The notes beneath the pieces are model-generated. The model saw only the letters and a program-made list of their open reading frames with translations. It made no database searches and had not been told where the DNA came from. From the NCBI GenBank assembly GCA_031290095.1, contig JAITOF010000094.1:1-38681 (forward strand): a DNA stretch of 38,681 nt, written 5' to 3'. Made by a program: the position numbers and the translations under genes. The stretch is from Candidatus Methanoplasma porotermitis. Its GTDB lineage: Archaea; Thermoplasmatota; Thermoplasmata; Methanomassiliicoccales; Methanomethylophilaceae. Below are positions 21,022 to 28,265 of the stretch, in pieces (within the stretch, counting starts at the first letter, position 1; each line of letters opens with the position of its first letter).

Positions 21022-22034
21022 TGGTCGTACAGTATGTCCCCGTCCTGCAACAGGACGCCCTCGCCCTTCTCGACGCGCCCGACGATCTTCGCATTGCCGT
21101 TCTCTTTGACGATGGCCTCGGCGTCGCTCCTGGGCGCGATGACGGAGAACCCCATGCCCATGTTGAGGGTCTGGTAGATCTCCCTGTCGTCGACCTCGCC
21201 GAGCTCCTGGATCTTCCTGAACAACGGCGCAGGCTCGATGGGGTCGTCGATCACGTATCGAAGCCCTGCCTTCATGCGGAGGATGTTCCTCAGGCCGCCG
21301 CCGGTGATGTCCACGAGGCCGTGAACCATGTGTTTCGAGGTGATGCCCAGCACCTGTTTGACATAAATCTCGGTGGGGGTGAGCAACTCTTCGCCGACCG
21401 TGCCCTTCAGCCCCGGCACGCGGTCTTTCATCGAGATTCCGTTGGCTTGGAAGACCTTTCTCGCAAGAGTGAGGCCGTTGGAGTGTATGCCGGACGACCT
21501 CAAGCCGACGATCAAATCGCCATCCTCGCATGCCTGGCCGGTGATGGCCTTGTTCTTTTCAACATATCCCAGGCATGTGCCTGACAGGTCAACTCCGTTG
21601 ACCATTTCAGGAAGCACGGCGATCTCCCCTCCGACGATCTCCATGTTGGACATCTCGGCGCCTTTCTCAAGCCCTGCGCCTATGGCTTTCGTGACGTTCT
21701 CGTCGGGGACGTTGATCGCGATGTAGTCGACGAACGACGTCGGCTCGGCGTTGACGCAGATCGTGTCGTTCACGTTCATGGCTATGCAGTCTATGCCCAC
21801 CGTGTCCCATTTGCCCAGCTCCTCAGCCACAAGGAGCTTCGTCCCGACCCCGTCGGTGGCCAACGTCAGGTACCTGTCCCCGAAATCTATGAGGCTGGCG
21901 AAAAGGCCGGGCATGCGCACCATCTGCCCCAGCCCCTCGCGTCTGAAGCTCAGCTCGCCGACCAGGGAGCGAATGGCGCTCGATTTCTGGTCTATGTTCA
22001 CTCCGGCCTTGGAATATGTCCATCCTGGCGACAT
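21015..22034 (-). CDS. purM: Phosphoribosylformylglycinamidine cyclo-ligase PurM
   Basis: AIR synthetase: ATP-dependent ring closure of FGAM to aminoimidazole ribotide, step five of purine synthesis and also the branch point to thiamine via ThiC encoded 6 kb away. The start reads Y-S-K-A-G-V-N-I, followed by A-T-D-G-V-G-T-K, I-A-M-N-V-N-D, G-G-E-I-A and S-S-G-I-H-S-N-G-L-T-L, all hallmarks. An in-frame ATG at 22073 would add 13 residues, but TATA-like sequences at about 22083-22090 and 22055-22063 place transcription starts downstream of it. The 22034 start gives 339 residues, the normal size. Confidence 0.92.
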   Translation of the reverse strand: MSPGWTYSKAGVNIDQKSSAIRSLVGELSFRREGLGQMVRMPGLFASLIDFGDRYLTLATDGVGTKLLVAEELGKWDTVGIDCIAMNVNDTICVNAEPTSFVDYIAINVPDENVTKAIGAGLEKGAEMSNMEIVGGEIAVLPEMVNGVDLSGTCLGYVEKNKAITGQACEDGDLIVGLRSSGIHSNGLTLARKVFQANGISMKDRVPGLKGTVGEELLTPTEIYVKQVLGITSKHMVHGLVDITGGGLRNILRMKAGLRYVIDDPIEPAPLFRKIQELGEVDDREIYQTLNMGMGFSVIAPRSDAEAIVKENGNAKIVGRVEKGEGVLLQDGDILYDHY

Positions 22035-22112
22035 CAGCCCGTGTAAAGCGTCTTCGATATTATTACTTTCCAAGAGAACCCCTATAATTCCATGCCTGCC
22101 TGCGGCCGATGG

Positions 22113-22262
22113 AAAGCTCGTCTCGCCTGCACAGGGGCGACCGGCGCCCCGTACTTGCGCTCATGCGCGGCCGGGCGAAGCCACCGCCATAAAGGACGGC
22201 GGCATCCATGTCTGTCTGAGTTTTATCTTGACCGCCGCCCCATGGCACATCATGGTTTTTTT
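22113..22262 (+). ncRNA. Candidate structured RNA between purM and the SDR gene
   Basis: The 297 bases between purM and the SDR gene hold no convincing protein. On the plus strand a TATA-like CCTATAATTCC (22080-22090) is followed by a GC-rich stretch with several possible hairpins (for example GGCGCC-rich 22135-22160 and CCGCC...GGCGG near 22187-22203). It ends in CCATG-loop-CATGG and seven T at 22256-22262, as an archaeal terminator would. I recognise no known RNA family. The TATA-like run could equally serve purM on the other strand. Confidence 0.22.
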
Positions 22263-22302
22263 GTTGTTTGATGTTGTCGATTACAGTCATGATCGAACAG
22301 AA

Positions 22303-22321
22303 GCCTCCCTTGCGGGGAGGC
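22303..22321 (-). terminator. Hairpin after the SDR gene
   Basis: A perfect GCCTCCC/GGGAGGC stem with a short loop starts 11 bases beyond the SDR stop codon. No long T run follows on the minus strand, so it may slow or protect the 3' end rather than terminate on its own. Confidence 0.35.
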
Positions 22322-22331
22322 CTCCGTCGGT

Positions 22332-23105
22332 TTATGAGACGAGCTCCCCTCCGTCTATGGCCAGCACGAAGCCGACGATGTGCGAGGCCTTGTCCGAGGC
22401 CAGGAAGACTATGCCGTTGGCGATGTCCTCCGTGGTCGCGTATCTCCCGTCAGGGATGTTGCCGACCATCCCCTTCCTGGCCGCCGCCGCTCCGTTTTTG
22501 CCGCCGACCGATCCCTCGATGGAGCGCATCATGCGGTCGTCCACAGGCCCCGGCGCGACGGCGTTGACCCTTACCCCGTACTTTACCGCTTCGATCGCCA
22601 CCGACCTCGTCAGCCCTAGGACGGCATGCTTGGACGCCACGTAGTCGCACATCGTCCCTCCGCCGCCGTAAAGGGCGACGATCGACGCCGTGTTGACGAT
22701 CGACCCGTATCCTTGGGACCTCATCTGCCTGACACCGTGCTTCAGGCCGTAGAACACCCCCAAGACGTTGATGCGCAGGACCTTCTCGAACTCCTCCGAC
22801 GTGAGGTCCGTGACGGACTTTACCGCCCCTTCGTACCCTGCGTTGTTGACCATAACGTCAAGCCTGCCGTACTTCTCCACCGTGCGCTTCACCATCCCTT
22901 CCACGGCGGCCTCGTCGGTAATGTCCAAGACGAACCCGACGAAGCGGTCGTCTGGAAGGCCGAGGGAGGCCTTGAGGGAGGCCAGCTTCGCCTCGGACGT
23001 GGACTGGACGGCCATCTTCGCGCCGGACGACGCGCACATCTTCGCGGTCGCAGAGCCTATCCCTCCCGTGGCGCCGGTTATGAGCACGACCTTGTCCTTC
23101 AACAT
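22332..23105 (-). CDS. Short-chain dehydrogenase/reductase (classical SDR)
   Basis: A 257-residue NAD(P)H-dependent oxidoreductase of the classical SDR family, related to 3-oxoacyl-ACP reductases and sugar dehydrogenases. Cofactor motif T-G-A-T-G-G-I-G at 10-17, N-N-A-G at 87-90, catalytic Ser141, Tyr155 and Lys159 (Y-V-A-S-K), and the R-V-N-A-V-A-P-G-P loop. The substrate cannot be told from sequence. It stands alone, not in an operon, and such SDRs are scarce in methanogens but abundant in gut bacteria, so acquisition is possible. No TATA box is obvious directly upstream; a short open frame (23099-23270) overlaps its start but has no Shine-Dalgarno. Confidence 0.88.
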   Translation of the reverse strand: MLKDKVVLITGATGGIGSATAKMCASSGAKMAVQSTSEAKLASLKASLGLPDDRFVGFVLDITDEAAVEGMVKRTVEKYGRLDVMVNNAGYEGAVKSVTDLTSEEFEKVLRINVLGVFYGLKHGVRQMRSQGYGSIVNTASIVALYGGGGTMCDYVASKHAVLGLTRSVAIEAVKYGVRVNAVAPGPVDDRMMRSIEGSVGGKNGAAAARKGMVGNIPDGRYATTEDIANGIVFLASDKASHIVGFVLAIDGGELVS

Positions 23106-23550
23106 GACGCCACGTCCCGACTTGCCTTCGCGGAAGCATGGGAGTCGATGGCGACGTCATACATGCTCCCGGCCCCTTCTTCTGCGGCCTTGTGCGAATC
23201 CGCCATAGGTTCGAAGCTCAGCGCCCTGCCGCCTGCCCGAGGCGTGCTGCCGACTGTTCCTTCTTTCATTTGATCACAGCTCCTGAAGAAGTTTGGTGCA
23301 TGCGGATGATATTGGACGGTAGATAACCGTTTCACTGAAACAGGGAGTCTTGCGGCTGTCATCGGACAGCGACGCCTTTTATTGTCGTCCAGCGTAGCCG
23401 CGATGTTGTCGGTCCGACCGTCAAGCCGAGGCTCGGCCATGAGCGCTTTCGGTCGGCCCGGGCGCCGCGGGATGCATGCGCGAGACAATCATGACGGTCG
23501 GCAGAGGCCCCGTCCGTCGCTCGTATCAGCATATATTACCAAATCTTTTA
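23106..23550. other. Intergenic region without a recognised gene
   Basis: About 445 bases between the SDR start and the insertion sequence. Open frames here have no ribosome-binding site and no protein-like composition. A TATA-like CATATATTA at 23529-23538 lies just outside the left end of the insertion sequence and could drive its ORF. I see nothing else. Confidence 0.5.
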
Positions 23551-24499
23551 GAATGATGACGCAATACGGCGCTAATGGGCGACACCGAGCACATCAACAT
23601 AGTCAGACATGTGGAACTCCATGAGATAGTCGATGCCATCAAAAGCCTGGACGTGTCCGTCTCGAAGGCAGACGTCCGGCTGAGGAAGAGGCTGAGGTTC
23701 GTTCGCCTGCGATACAAGGGATACTCCGTGGCGCAGGCGGCGGACATAATCGGCATCAACCACCAGAGCGGGTACAACTGGCAGAAGATGTGGAACGAGG
23801 GAGGCTTCGCCGCCCTCGTCCCTGGTTTCTCCGGCGGCAGGACGCCGAAGATCACCGACGAGCAGAAGTCCTGCCTGCTCAAAGAGATCGAGAAGAGGCC
23901 CATGACCACCAGGGAGGCCATAAGGTTCGTCAGGGACAGGTTCCATGTGACTTATTCGGAGAAGCAGGTTCATGTGATCCTTGCCAAACTGGGCCTTAGA
24001 CATGCTAAGCCCTGCCAGGACGATTGCCTTCAGCCGAAGGATTCCAAGGGCCATACAGAAAAAACCTCTCTGATGGTCTGGCTCGTGTGAAAGAGACGGA
24101 ATATTTCATAGGTTCTGGGTATGATTCGCCCTATCAGGCCGTCCGCGACCCTGCCGGTCGGCAAGCCCGTCAGGACAGAGGATGCCGAGAATATCAAGCC
24201 GACACGTCCGGCCCACTCGCTCTCGACAGCACGTCCGTCTCGCTCGTTCCGAGCGTTCCAAGAGGACTACGTACACGTTCTGCTTGACGACGCGACGGAG
24301 TCCGACGGCCGTCATGACTCTCGCCGTGCCGCCCTCGTTCAATCCTGCGGGGCGATATGAGGCCGGTCGACGAAAGCCCGCGAGAGCGCTCGTCTTGCGC
24401 AGGGCCGTGCCGTCGCCACGTGCGGAGCTTTCGGGGAGGAGTCCTCGAAGAAGTCTCATTCCAAGTCACGTACAGAGCAACCTTCACTGTGTATCATTC
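23551..24499 (+). mobile_element. IS630-type insertion sequence remnant, TA-flanked
   Basis: The element begins GAATGAT (23551-23557) and ends ATCATTC (24493-24499), a perfect 7-base terminal inverted repeat. Weaker matching continues inward, and three flanking bases (TTTA / TAAA) are also palindromic. A TA dinucleotide lies immediately outside each end, as expected for IS630/Tc1-mariner insertion. The 949-base length is a little short for the family. Inside is an IS630-type helix-turn-helix ORF (23575-24090), but no catalytic DDE domain can be read in the remaining 400 bases, so the element is probably not autonomous. Confidence 0.7.
23575..24090 (+). CDS. IS630-family transposase, N-terminal DNA-binding part only
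   Basis: A 171-residue protein with the paired helix-turn-helix head of IS630 transposases. The first HTH reads Y-K-G-Y-S-V-A-Q-A-A-D-I-I-G-I-N-H-Q-S. A W-N-E-G-G-F-A-A-L-V-P linker follows, then G-G-R-T-P-K-I-T, and a second winged helix (T-T-R-E-A-I-R-F-V-R-D-R-F, Y-S-E-K-Q-V-H-V-I-L-A-K-L-G-L). Full transposases run to about 350 residues and continue into a DDE/RNase-H domain; here the frame ends after Q-P-K-D-S-K-G-H. It can probably still bind the element's ends but cannot catalyse transposition alone. An orfA-type product of a two-frame transposase is possible, but no orfB is visible. Confidence 0.75.
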   Translation: MGDTEHINIVRHVELHEIVDAIKSLDVSVSKADVRLRKRLRFVRLRYKGYSVAQAADIIGINHQSGYNWQKMWNEGGFAALVPGFSGGRTPKITDEQKSCLLKEIEKRPMTTREAIRFVRDRFHVTYSEKQVHVILAKLGLRHAKPCQDDCLQPKDSKGHTEKTSLMVWLV

Positions 24500-24521
24500 T
24501 AAACAGTGAGGTACAATACAG

Positions 24522-24529
24522 TATATACT
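24522..24529 (+). promoter_or_regulatory. TATA box for the giant surface protein gene
   Basis: TATATACT sits 22 bases outside the right end of the insertion sequence and about 57-64 bases ahead of the ATG at 24586. This implies a leader of about 35 bases with a GTGGGGGAT ribosome-binding-like run at 24573-24581. Confidence 0.5.
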
Positions 24530-24585
24530 GGCTAGTATGTGTCGCGTCAGCGCACAGGGCGCAAATTCATCCGTGGGGGATATTT

Positions 24586-25899
24586 ATGAAAGCAAGCAAG
24601 GTATTGATTGTAGTGGCGCTGCTGACGATTGTAACGGCTTCGGCGTTTGTCCTGAGCGACAACAACGTCTCATCCGCGGTCGATATAATGTTCTTGGGGC
24701 CAGACGGCAGGTTCACGTTTGTGTATGACGATTCGGGCAGCCTCGACTTGGACTCGAACCCGAGCACGAAGGAGGTCACTCTGACGGCCTATAACTTCAA
24801 CGAAGATTACGTCACGATTCCGAACACCGTCGAGGACAGCGGAACGACGTATCTTGTGACTGCCATAGGTGAAAAAGCATTCTATCACAAGGATTTCATG
24901 AAGACCCTTGTCATGGGCGACAATGTGAAGGAGATCGGCAAGGCGGCCTTCTGGGAATGTACAGGCCTGCAGAGCTTGAACCTGAAGAACGTCAAATCTG
25001 TGGGCGAACAAGCGTTCATACACTGCACCAGTGTAACCTCCATAACAGCTGGCTCTCTCGTGACCATCGGAAATTATGCTTTTGCAATAATTAATGTTCC
25101 CTCGTCGCCGTACACAGGCGACATACCTGTCACAGGAAATCTGTATCTTCCTCTCGTAGAAACGATAGGTTACGGCGCATTCGGGACCGTGAACGGTACC
25201 TCGCTCGCAAGAGACTTCATCAGCGTCATTCTCCCGATAGCCACCAATATCGGGGATTATGCGTTCTCAGAGTCAAAGATAACAGGGTACATTTCGGCAC
25301 CGCGCGCCGAGGCAATTGGCGCAAATGCCTTTAATCTTGCCGCCGCAGCCGACTCGGACACTTCCCTAGGGTACGAGCTTTCCCTTAGTTCCGCGAAAAC
25401 GATAGGCAACAACGCATTCACAGGGAGGGCTTTGACTTCCGTTGCGCTGCCTGGGAATCAACCCTACACGATAGGCAACAACGCCTTCGCTTACACCAAG
25501 CTCTCGTATGCAAACCTGGGCATGGTCCAAAGCATAGGCACCTCTGCGTTCGATCATATTTCTTCTCTGGAGTACTTCACGACTGCAACCGAAAACCTCG
25601 ATTATGCCTCTTCGCTTTCAAACAATCTCGGCGAACTGGGCGAGCCAGGAGCACTGTATAAGAGCGACGGCGTCGGCCACCCGACTCAGCTGTACAAGCT
25701 GCCTCCGATGATAAAATCCAGGCTTCAGGACAGCGACAATAAATTCACTGTCTTCGACGGCGTGACGCAGATGGCTGTGTCAGCCTTCGAAAAATGCCCG
25801 TCGATATCAGTCGACCTCAACGAAATAACCCAGATTCCTGTCTCTGCGTTCTCTGGTTCAGACGTCCTCAAGGTCTCCGCAAAAATGTCGCGACGATAG
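24586..25899 (+). CDS. Giant surface protein, fragment 1: signal peptide and BspA-type leucine-rich repeats
   Basis: First part of what reads as one gene spanning 24586-32131. Residues 1-31 are a signal peptide (M-K-A-S-K-V-L-I-V-V-A-L-L-T-I-V). The rest is BspA-like leucine-rich repeats of the LRR_5 type, with units of the form I-G-x-x-A-F-x-x-C-x-x-L-x-x-L/I, seen at I-G-E-K-A-F, I-G-K-A-A-F, V-G-E-Q-A-F, I-G-N-Y-A-F and later units. Coding sense ends near the A5 run at 25881-25885; beyond it this frame reads only S-R-R and a TAG. One extra A would join V-S-A-K to N-V-A-T-I-G-A-S-A-F, continuing the repeat in the next frame. Such proteins are typical adhesins of host-associated archaea and bacteria. 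Confidence 0.8.
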   Translation: MKASKVLIVVALLTIVTASAFVLSDNNVSSAVDIMFLGPDGRFTFVYDDSGSLDLDSNPSTKEVTLTAYNFNEDYVTIPNTVEDSGTTYLVTAIGEKAFYHKDFMKTLVMGDNVKEIGKAAFWECTGLQSLNLKNVKSVGEQAFIHCTSVTSITAGSLVTIGNYAFAIINVPSSPYTGDIPVTGNLYLPLVETIGYGAFGTVNGTSLARDFISVILPIATNIGDYAFSESKITGYISAPRAEAIGANAFNLAAAADSDTSLGYELSLSSAKTIGNNAFTGRALTSVALPGNQPYTIGNNAFAYTKLSYANLGMVQSIGTSAFDHISSLEYFTTATENLDYASSLSNNLGELGEPGALYKSDGVGHPTQLYKLPPMIKSRLQDSDNKFTVFDGVTQMAVSAFEKCPSISVDLNEITQIPVSAFSGSDVLKVSAKMSRR

Positions 25900-28265
25900 G
25901 TGCCTCTGCGTTCATGAGCTGCGCATCGCTGACGGCTTTCGAATTCCTTGACACAGGGGCCGCGCTTGTCATAAGCGAATACGCCTTCTATGGCACTGGC
26001 ATGCTCGATGTGATCCTTCCAAAAAACGCTGTCGTCAAAGATGCGGCGTTCGCTCAGCTGAGGAATCGCGTCGAGGTCGTAAGAGTGTGGGGCGACACAG
26101 CGATCGAAGGGGACTCCTTCGAGGGCGTGGCCATGGAAGCCCTTCGCGTCACTTCGGACAGCTCGACTGCGGCTGGCGCAAAGTCGCTCTACGACGGCTG
26201 GAACGCCTCTTCGTGGAAATACGGGAAGTCTGAGAAGATACCTCTGCTTCAGATTGACGACGGGGGGGCGGGTGTCGACATATCTGGACTCATACCGGAC
26301 GGACAGGGGATGATACAGATTATCAACATGTATGCTTTCAATAATGGGCCTTCCCTCGTAGGGACCCTCCAATTCGTCGAATTTAAGGGCCTGATGGACA
26401 CACCGTTCCATATGGTGTCAGCCAAAGCCGGCGTATACGCCGCGGAGGCGCACGTAGGGTCCGTCGACGTGAAGGCCAATTTGGGCGGTGTCGACTCCAG
26501 CGGAAAAACTGCCGCGAAGGGGGATGGCAAAACCTGGGAGCTCATCTCAGAATACTACACCATAGTGTTCTACTCGTTCAGAACCGACATCGACTCCAAC
26601 TCAAACGCCGTCATGGACGGGGAAGACCCGGATTACATAAACTCCGATCTAACCGGAGACGACGCGACCAAACGGGAGGAGGTCGGCCGCATCGTCTATT
26701 TAGCTGGAAGGGACCTCAAATCCCTGTACTGGCAGTCGTTCGTCAGATACAGCCTCTCCGGATGGTACACGGGGGACACCACCACCGGCGCGACGAGCAT
26801 AACCTCGAACAGGGTGACGGCGAGCGACGCCTTCGAGAGAGATATCCCCGAATCGTGGATATACCGCGACCCCGTCACCGACGAGGGTACGTTGAACCTC
26901 TATGCGATGTTTCAGGGAAAGAGCTACGCCATCCAGATCGAGGCCAGGCTGACTGGAGGCCAACAGACCCAAAACTCGTTCAATGATAACGTCAGCAGCA
27001 GCGTCGGCGGGGAGGTCCGGATCATATTGGTTCCGCAGGTGAACGGGTCCGATGGCATAACCACAGGGACCAGCGGGGCCAATCAGGAAAGTTATCCGTT
27101 CGGAACGCCCATCATCCTCAACGCAGTACCCAACTCCGGGTATGCGTTCGTCGGCTGGTGCGTGATATACATGACCGAGAACGAGAACGGAAGCGCCCCC
27201 AAGTCACTCTTCTCTAAGAAAGACGACAGAAGCTATCTAAACAAGGTAGACGCCGCCCGCACCGCGGTGTGGGCGTTCGAGCTGCCTTCTCAGATGAGGT
27301 ATGTGGCATACTTCGCCAAAACGACGACGGTCAACTTCGATCAGAACAAGTCCAGCGGAACCAGCGCCAGCGTGGAATACGTCGTCGGCGACAGGCTGGT
27401 CGAGACCATCAACGACTACAACGGGTACGACTACGACGCGTTGGTCCAAGACCCCACAGGAGCCATTGGACAAAACGGCAAAGGAACGTCGCCCTATCCG
27501 GGCACGCCTACGAACACTGACCTGACGTTCGGCGGATGGTACTCCGGCGCAACGCCGTATGCGCAATACGACAGCACCAATCTCGCATTCCCTGGCACGT
27601 ACCTGAAAGACCTTTCGAACATACCGAACGTGCCTAACCCTCTGAGCCTTGTTGCAAAGTGGTATGCCACGATAACCTTCTACCCGGACGACGGCGCGAA
27701 CAACGCCAGCCTGGCTGGAGCAGGACTGACTGAGACGGCCGCAAGCAGCGGCGTGTACACATACCAGCACGACGTGGGCACGTACGTCGGCCCCGGCTAC
27801 AACGGGTCGTTCAGCTACGGCGTCGGCAGCTTCACGCCCACCATCTCCAATCTAAGCTTCAACGGCTGGTACGTCCTCAGCGGAGGCGTCACCTTCAGCA
27901 ACATCGAGGCTGTGGCGTCCGGAACGAACAACGCTTCGCCTTACCCCGACATATACGATACGAAGAAAAGGCTCGAGCCGGGAACAACGATCAACGGGCA
28001 CATCTCTTTGATGGCGTTGTACGTCGCGACAGTGGAGTTCTACTTCAACGGAGCCGACAGCATAGCCGCGTCGGTCACCCCGACGTCGCCGTACTCTGTG
28101 ACCGTCCCAGCATCGTCCTCCACATACTTGTCAGACTCGCCATTCTCTACGATAAACACGGCTATGGCTGGTGCTGACACCTATAAGTTCGATACCAAGA
28201 ACGTTAAGATGACGTTCATGGGATGGTACGTGTCGGCTGACGGTAGCACCCCCCCCCCGTCATGA
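25884..28265 (+). CDS. Giant surface protein, fragment 2: end of LRRs and first InlB-type repeats
   Basis: Continuation in a second frame; an internal ATG at 25794 is not a natural start because its first 30 residues are out of frame with the repeat. It completes the leucine-rich repeats (I-G-A-S-A-F-M-S-C-A-S-L, I-S-E-Y-A-F-Y-G-T). It then runs through a linker and a W-Y-T-G-D-T region into InlB B-repeat/Listeria-Bacteroides-type units, recognisable by F-x-G-W-Y and A-K/L-W/Y followed by a beta strand (F-G-G-W-Y-S-G-A, F-N-G-W-Y-V, F-M-G-W-Y-V). It contains a G7 run at 26262-26268 in frame. The frame fails at the C10 tract 28249-28258, ending S-T-P-P-P-S and TGA. Confidence 0.75.
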   Translation, partial: NVATIGASAFMSCASLTAFEFLDTGAALVISEYAFYGTGMLDVILPKNAVVKDAAFAQLRNRVEVVRVWGDTAIEGDSFEGVAMEALRVTSDSSTAAGAKSLYDGWNASSWKYGKSEKIPLLQIDDGGAGVDISGLIPDGQGMIQIINMYAFNNGPSLVGTLQFVEFKGLMDTPFHMVSAKAGVYAAEAHVGSVDVKANLGGVDSSGKTAAKGDGKTWELISEYYTIVFYSFRTDIDSNSNAVMDGEDPDYINSDLTGDDATKREEVGRIVYLAGRDLKSLYWQSFVRYSLSGWYTGDTTTGATSITSNRVTASDAFERDIPESWIYRDPVTDEGTLNLYAMFQGKSYAIQIEARLTGGQQTQNSFNDNVSSSVGGEVRIILVPQVNGSDGITTGTSGANQESYPFGTPIILNAVPNSGYAFVGWCVIYMTENENGSAPKSLFSKKDDRSYLNKVDAARTAVWAFELPSQMRYVAYFAKTTTVNFDQNKSSGTSASVEYVVGDRLVETINDYNGYDYDALVQDPTGAIGQNGKGTSPYPGTPTNTDLTFGGWYSGATPYAQYDSTNLAFPGTYLKDLSNIPNVPNPLSLVAKWYATITFYPDDGANNASLAGAGLTETAASSGVYTYQHDVGTYVGPGYNGSFSYGVGSFTPTISNLSFNGWYVLSGGVTFSNIEAVASGTNNASPYPDIYDTKKRLEPGTTINGHISLMALYVATVEFYFNGADSIAASVTPTSPYSVTVPASSSTYLSDSPFSTINTAMAGADTYKFDTKNVKMTFMGWYVSADGSTPPPS
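28249..28258 (+). repeat. C10 homopolymer at a coding-frame break
   Basis: Ten consecutive C inside the giant surface protein gene, encoding a proline stretch. The upstream frame ends 5 bases beyond it; with C11 (or C8) the reading continues without interruption into fragment 3. It is the longest homopolymer I see in the window. Confidence 0.85.

Noticed and set aside
23099-23270. Short ORF overlapping the SDR start
   Set aside because: No Shine-Dalgarno or TATA box and no recognisable protein character.
24106-24460. Minus-strand ORF of 117 codons inside the insertion sequence
   Set aside because: No ribosome-binding site, low-complexity Arg-rich composition, no family resemblance; it may be antisense to decayed sequence.
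25897-25899. TAG ending fragment 1 of the giant surface gene read as a pyrrolysine codon
   Set aside because: Reading through gives five codons and then TGA, and the leucine-rich repeat continues in a different frame, so a frame break explains it better.
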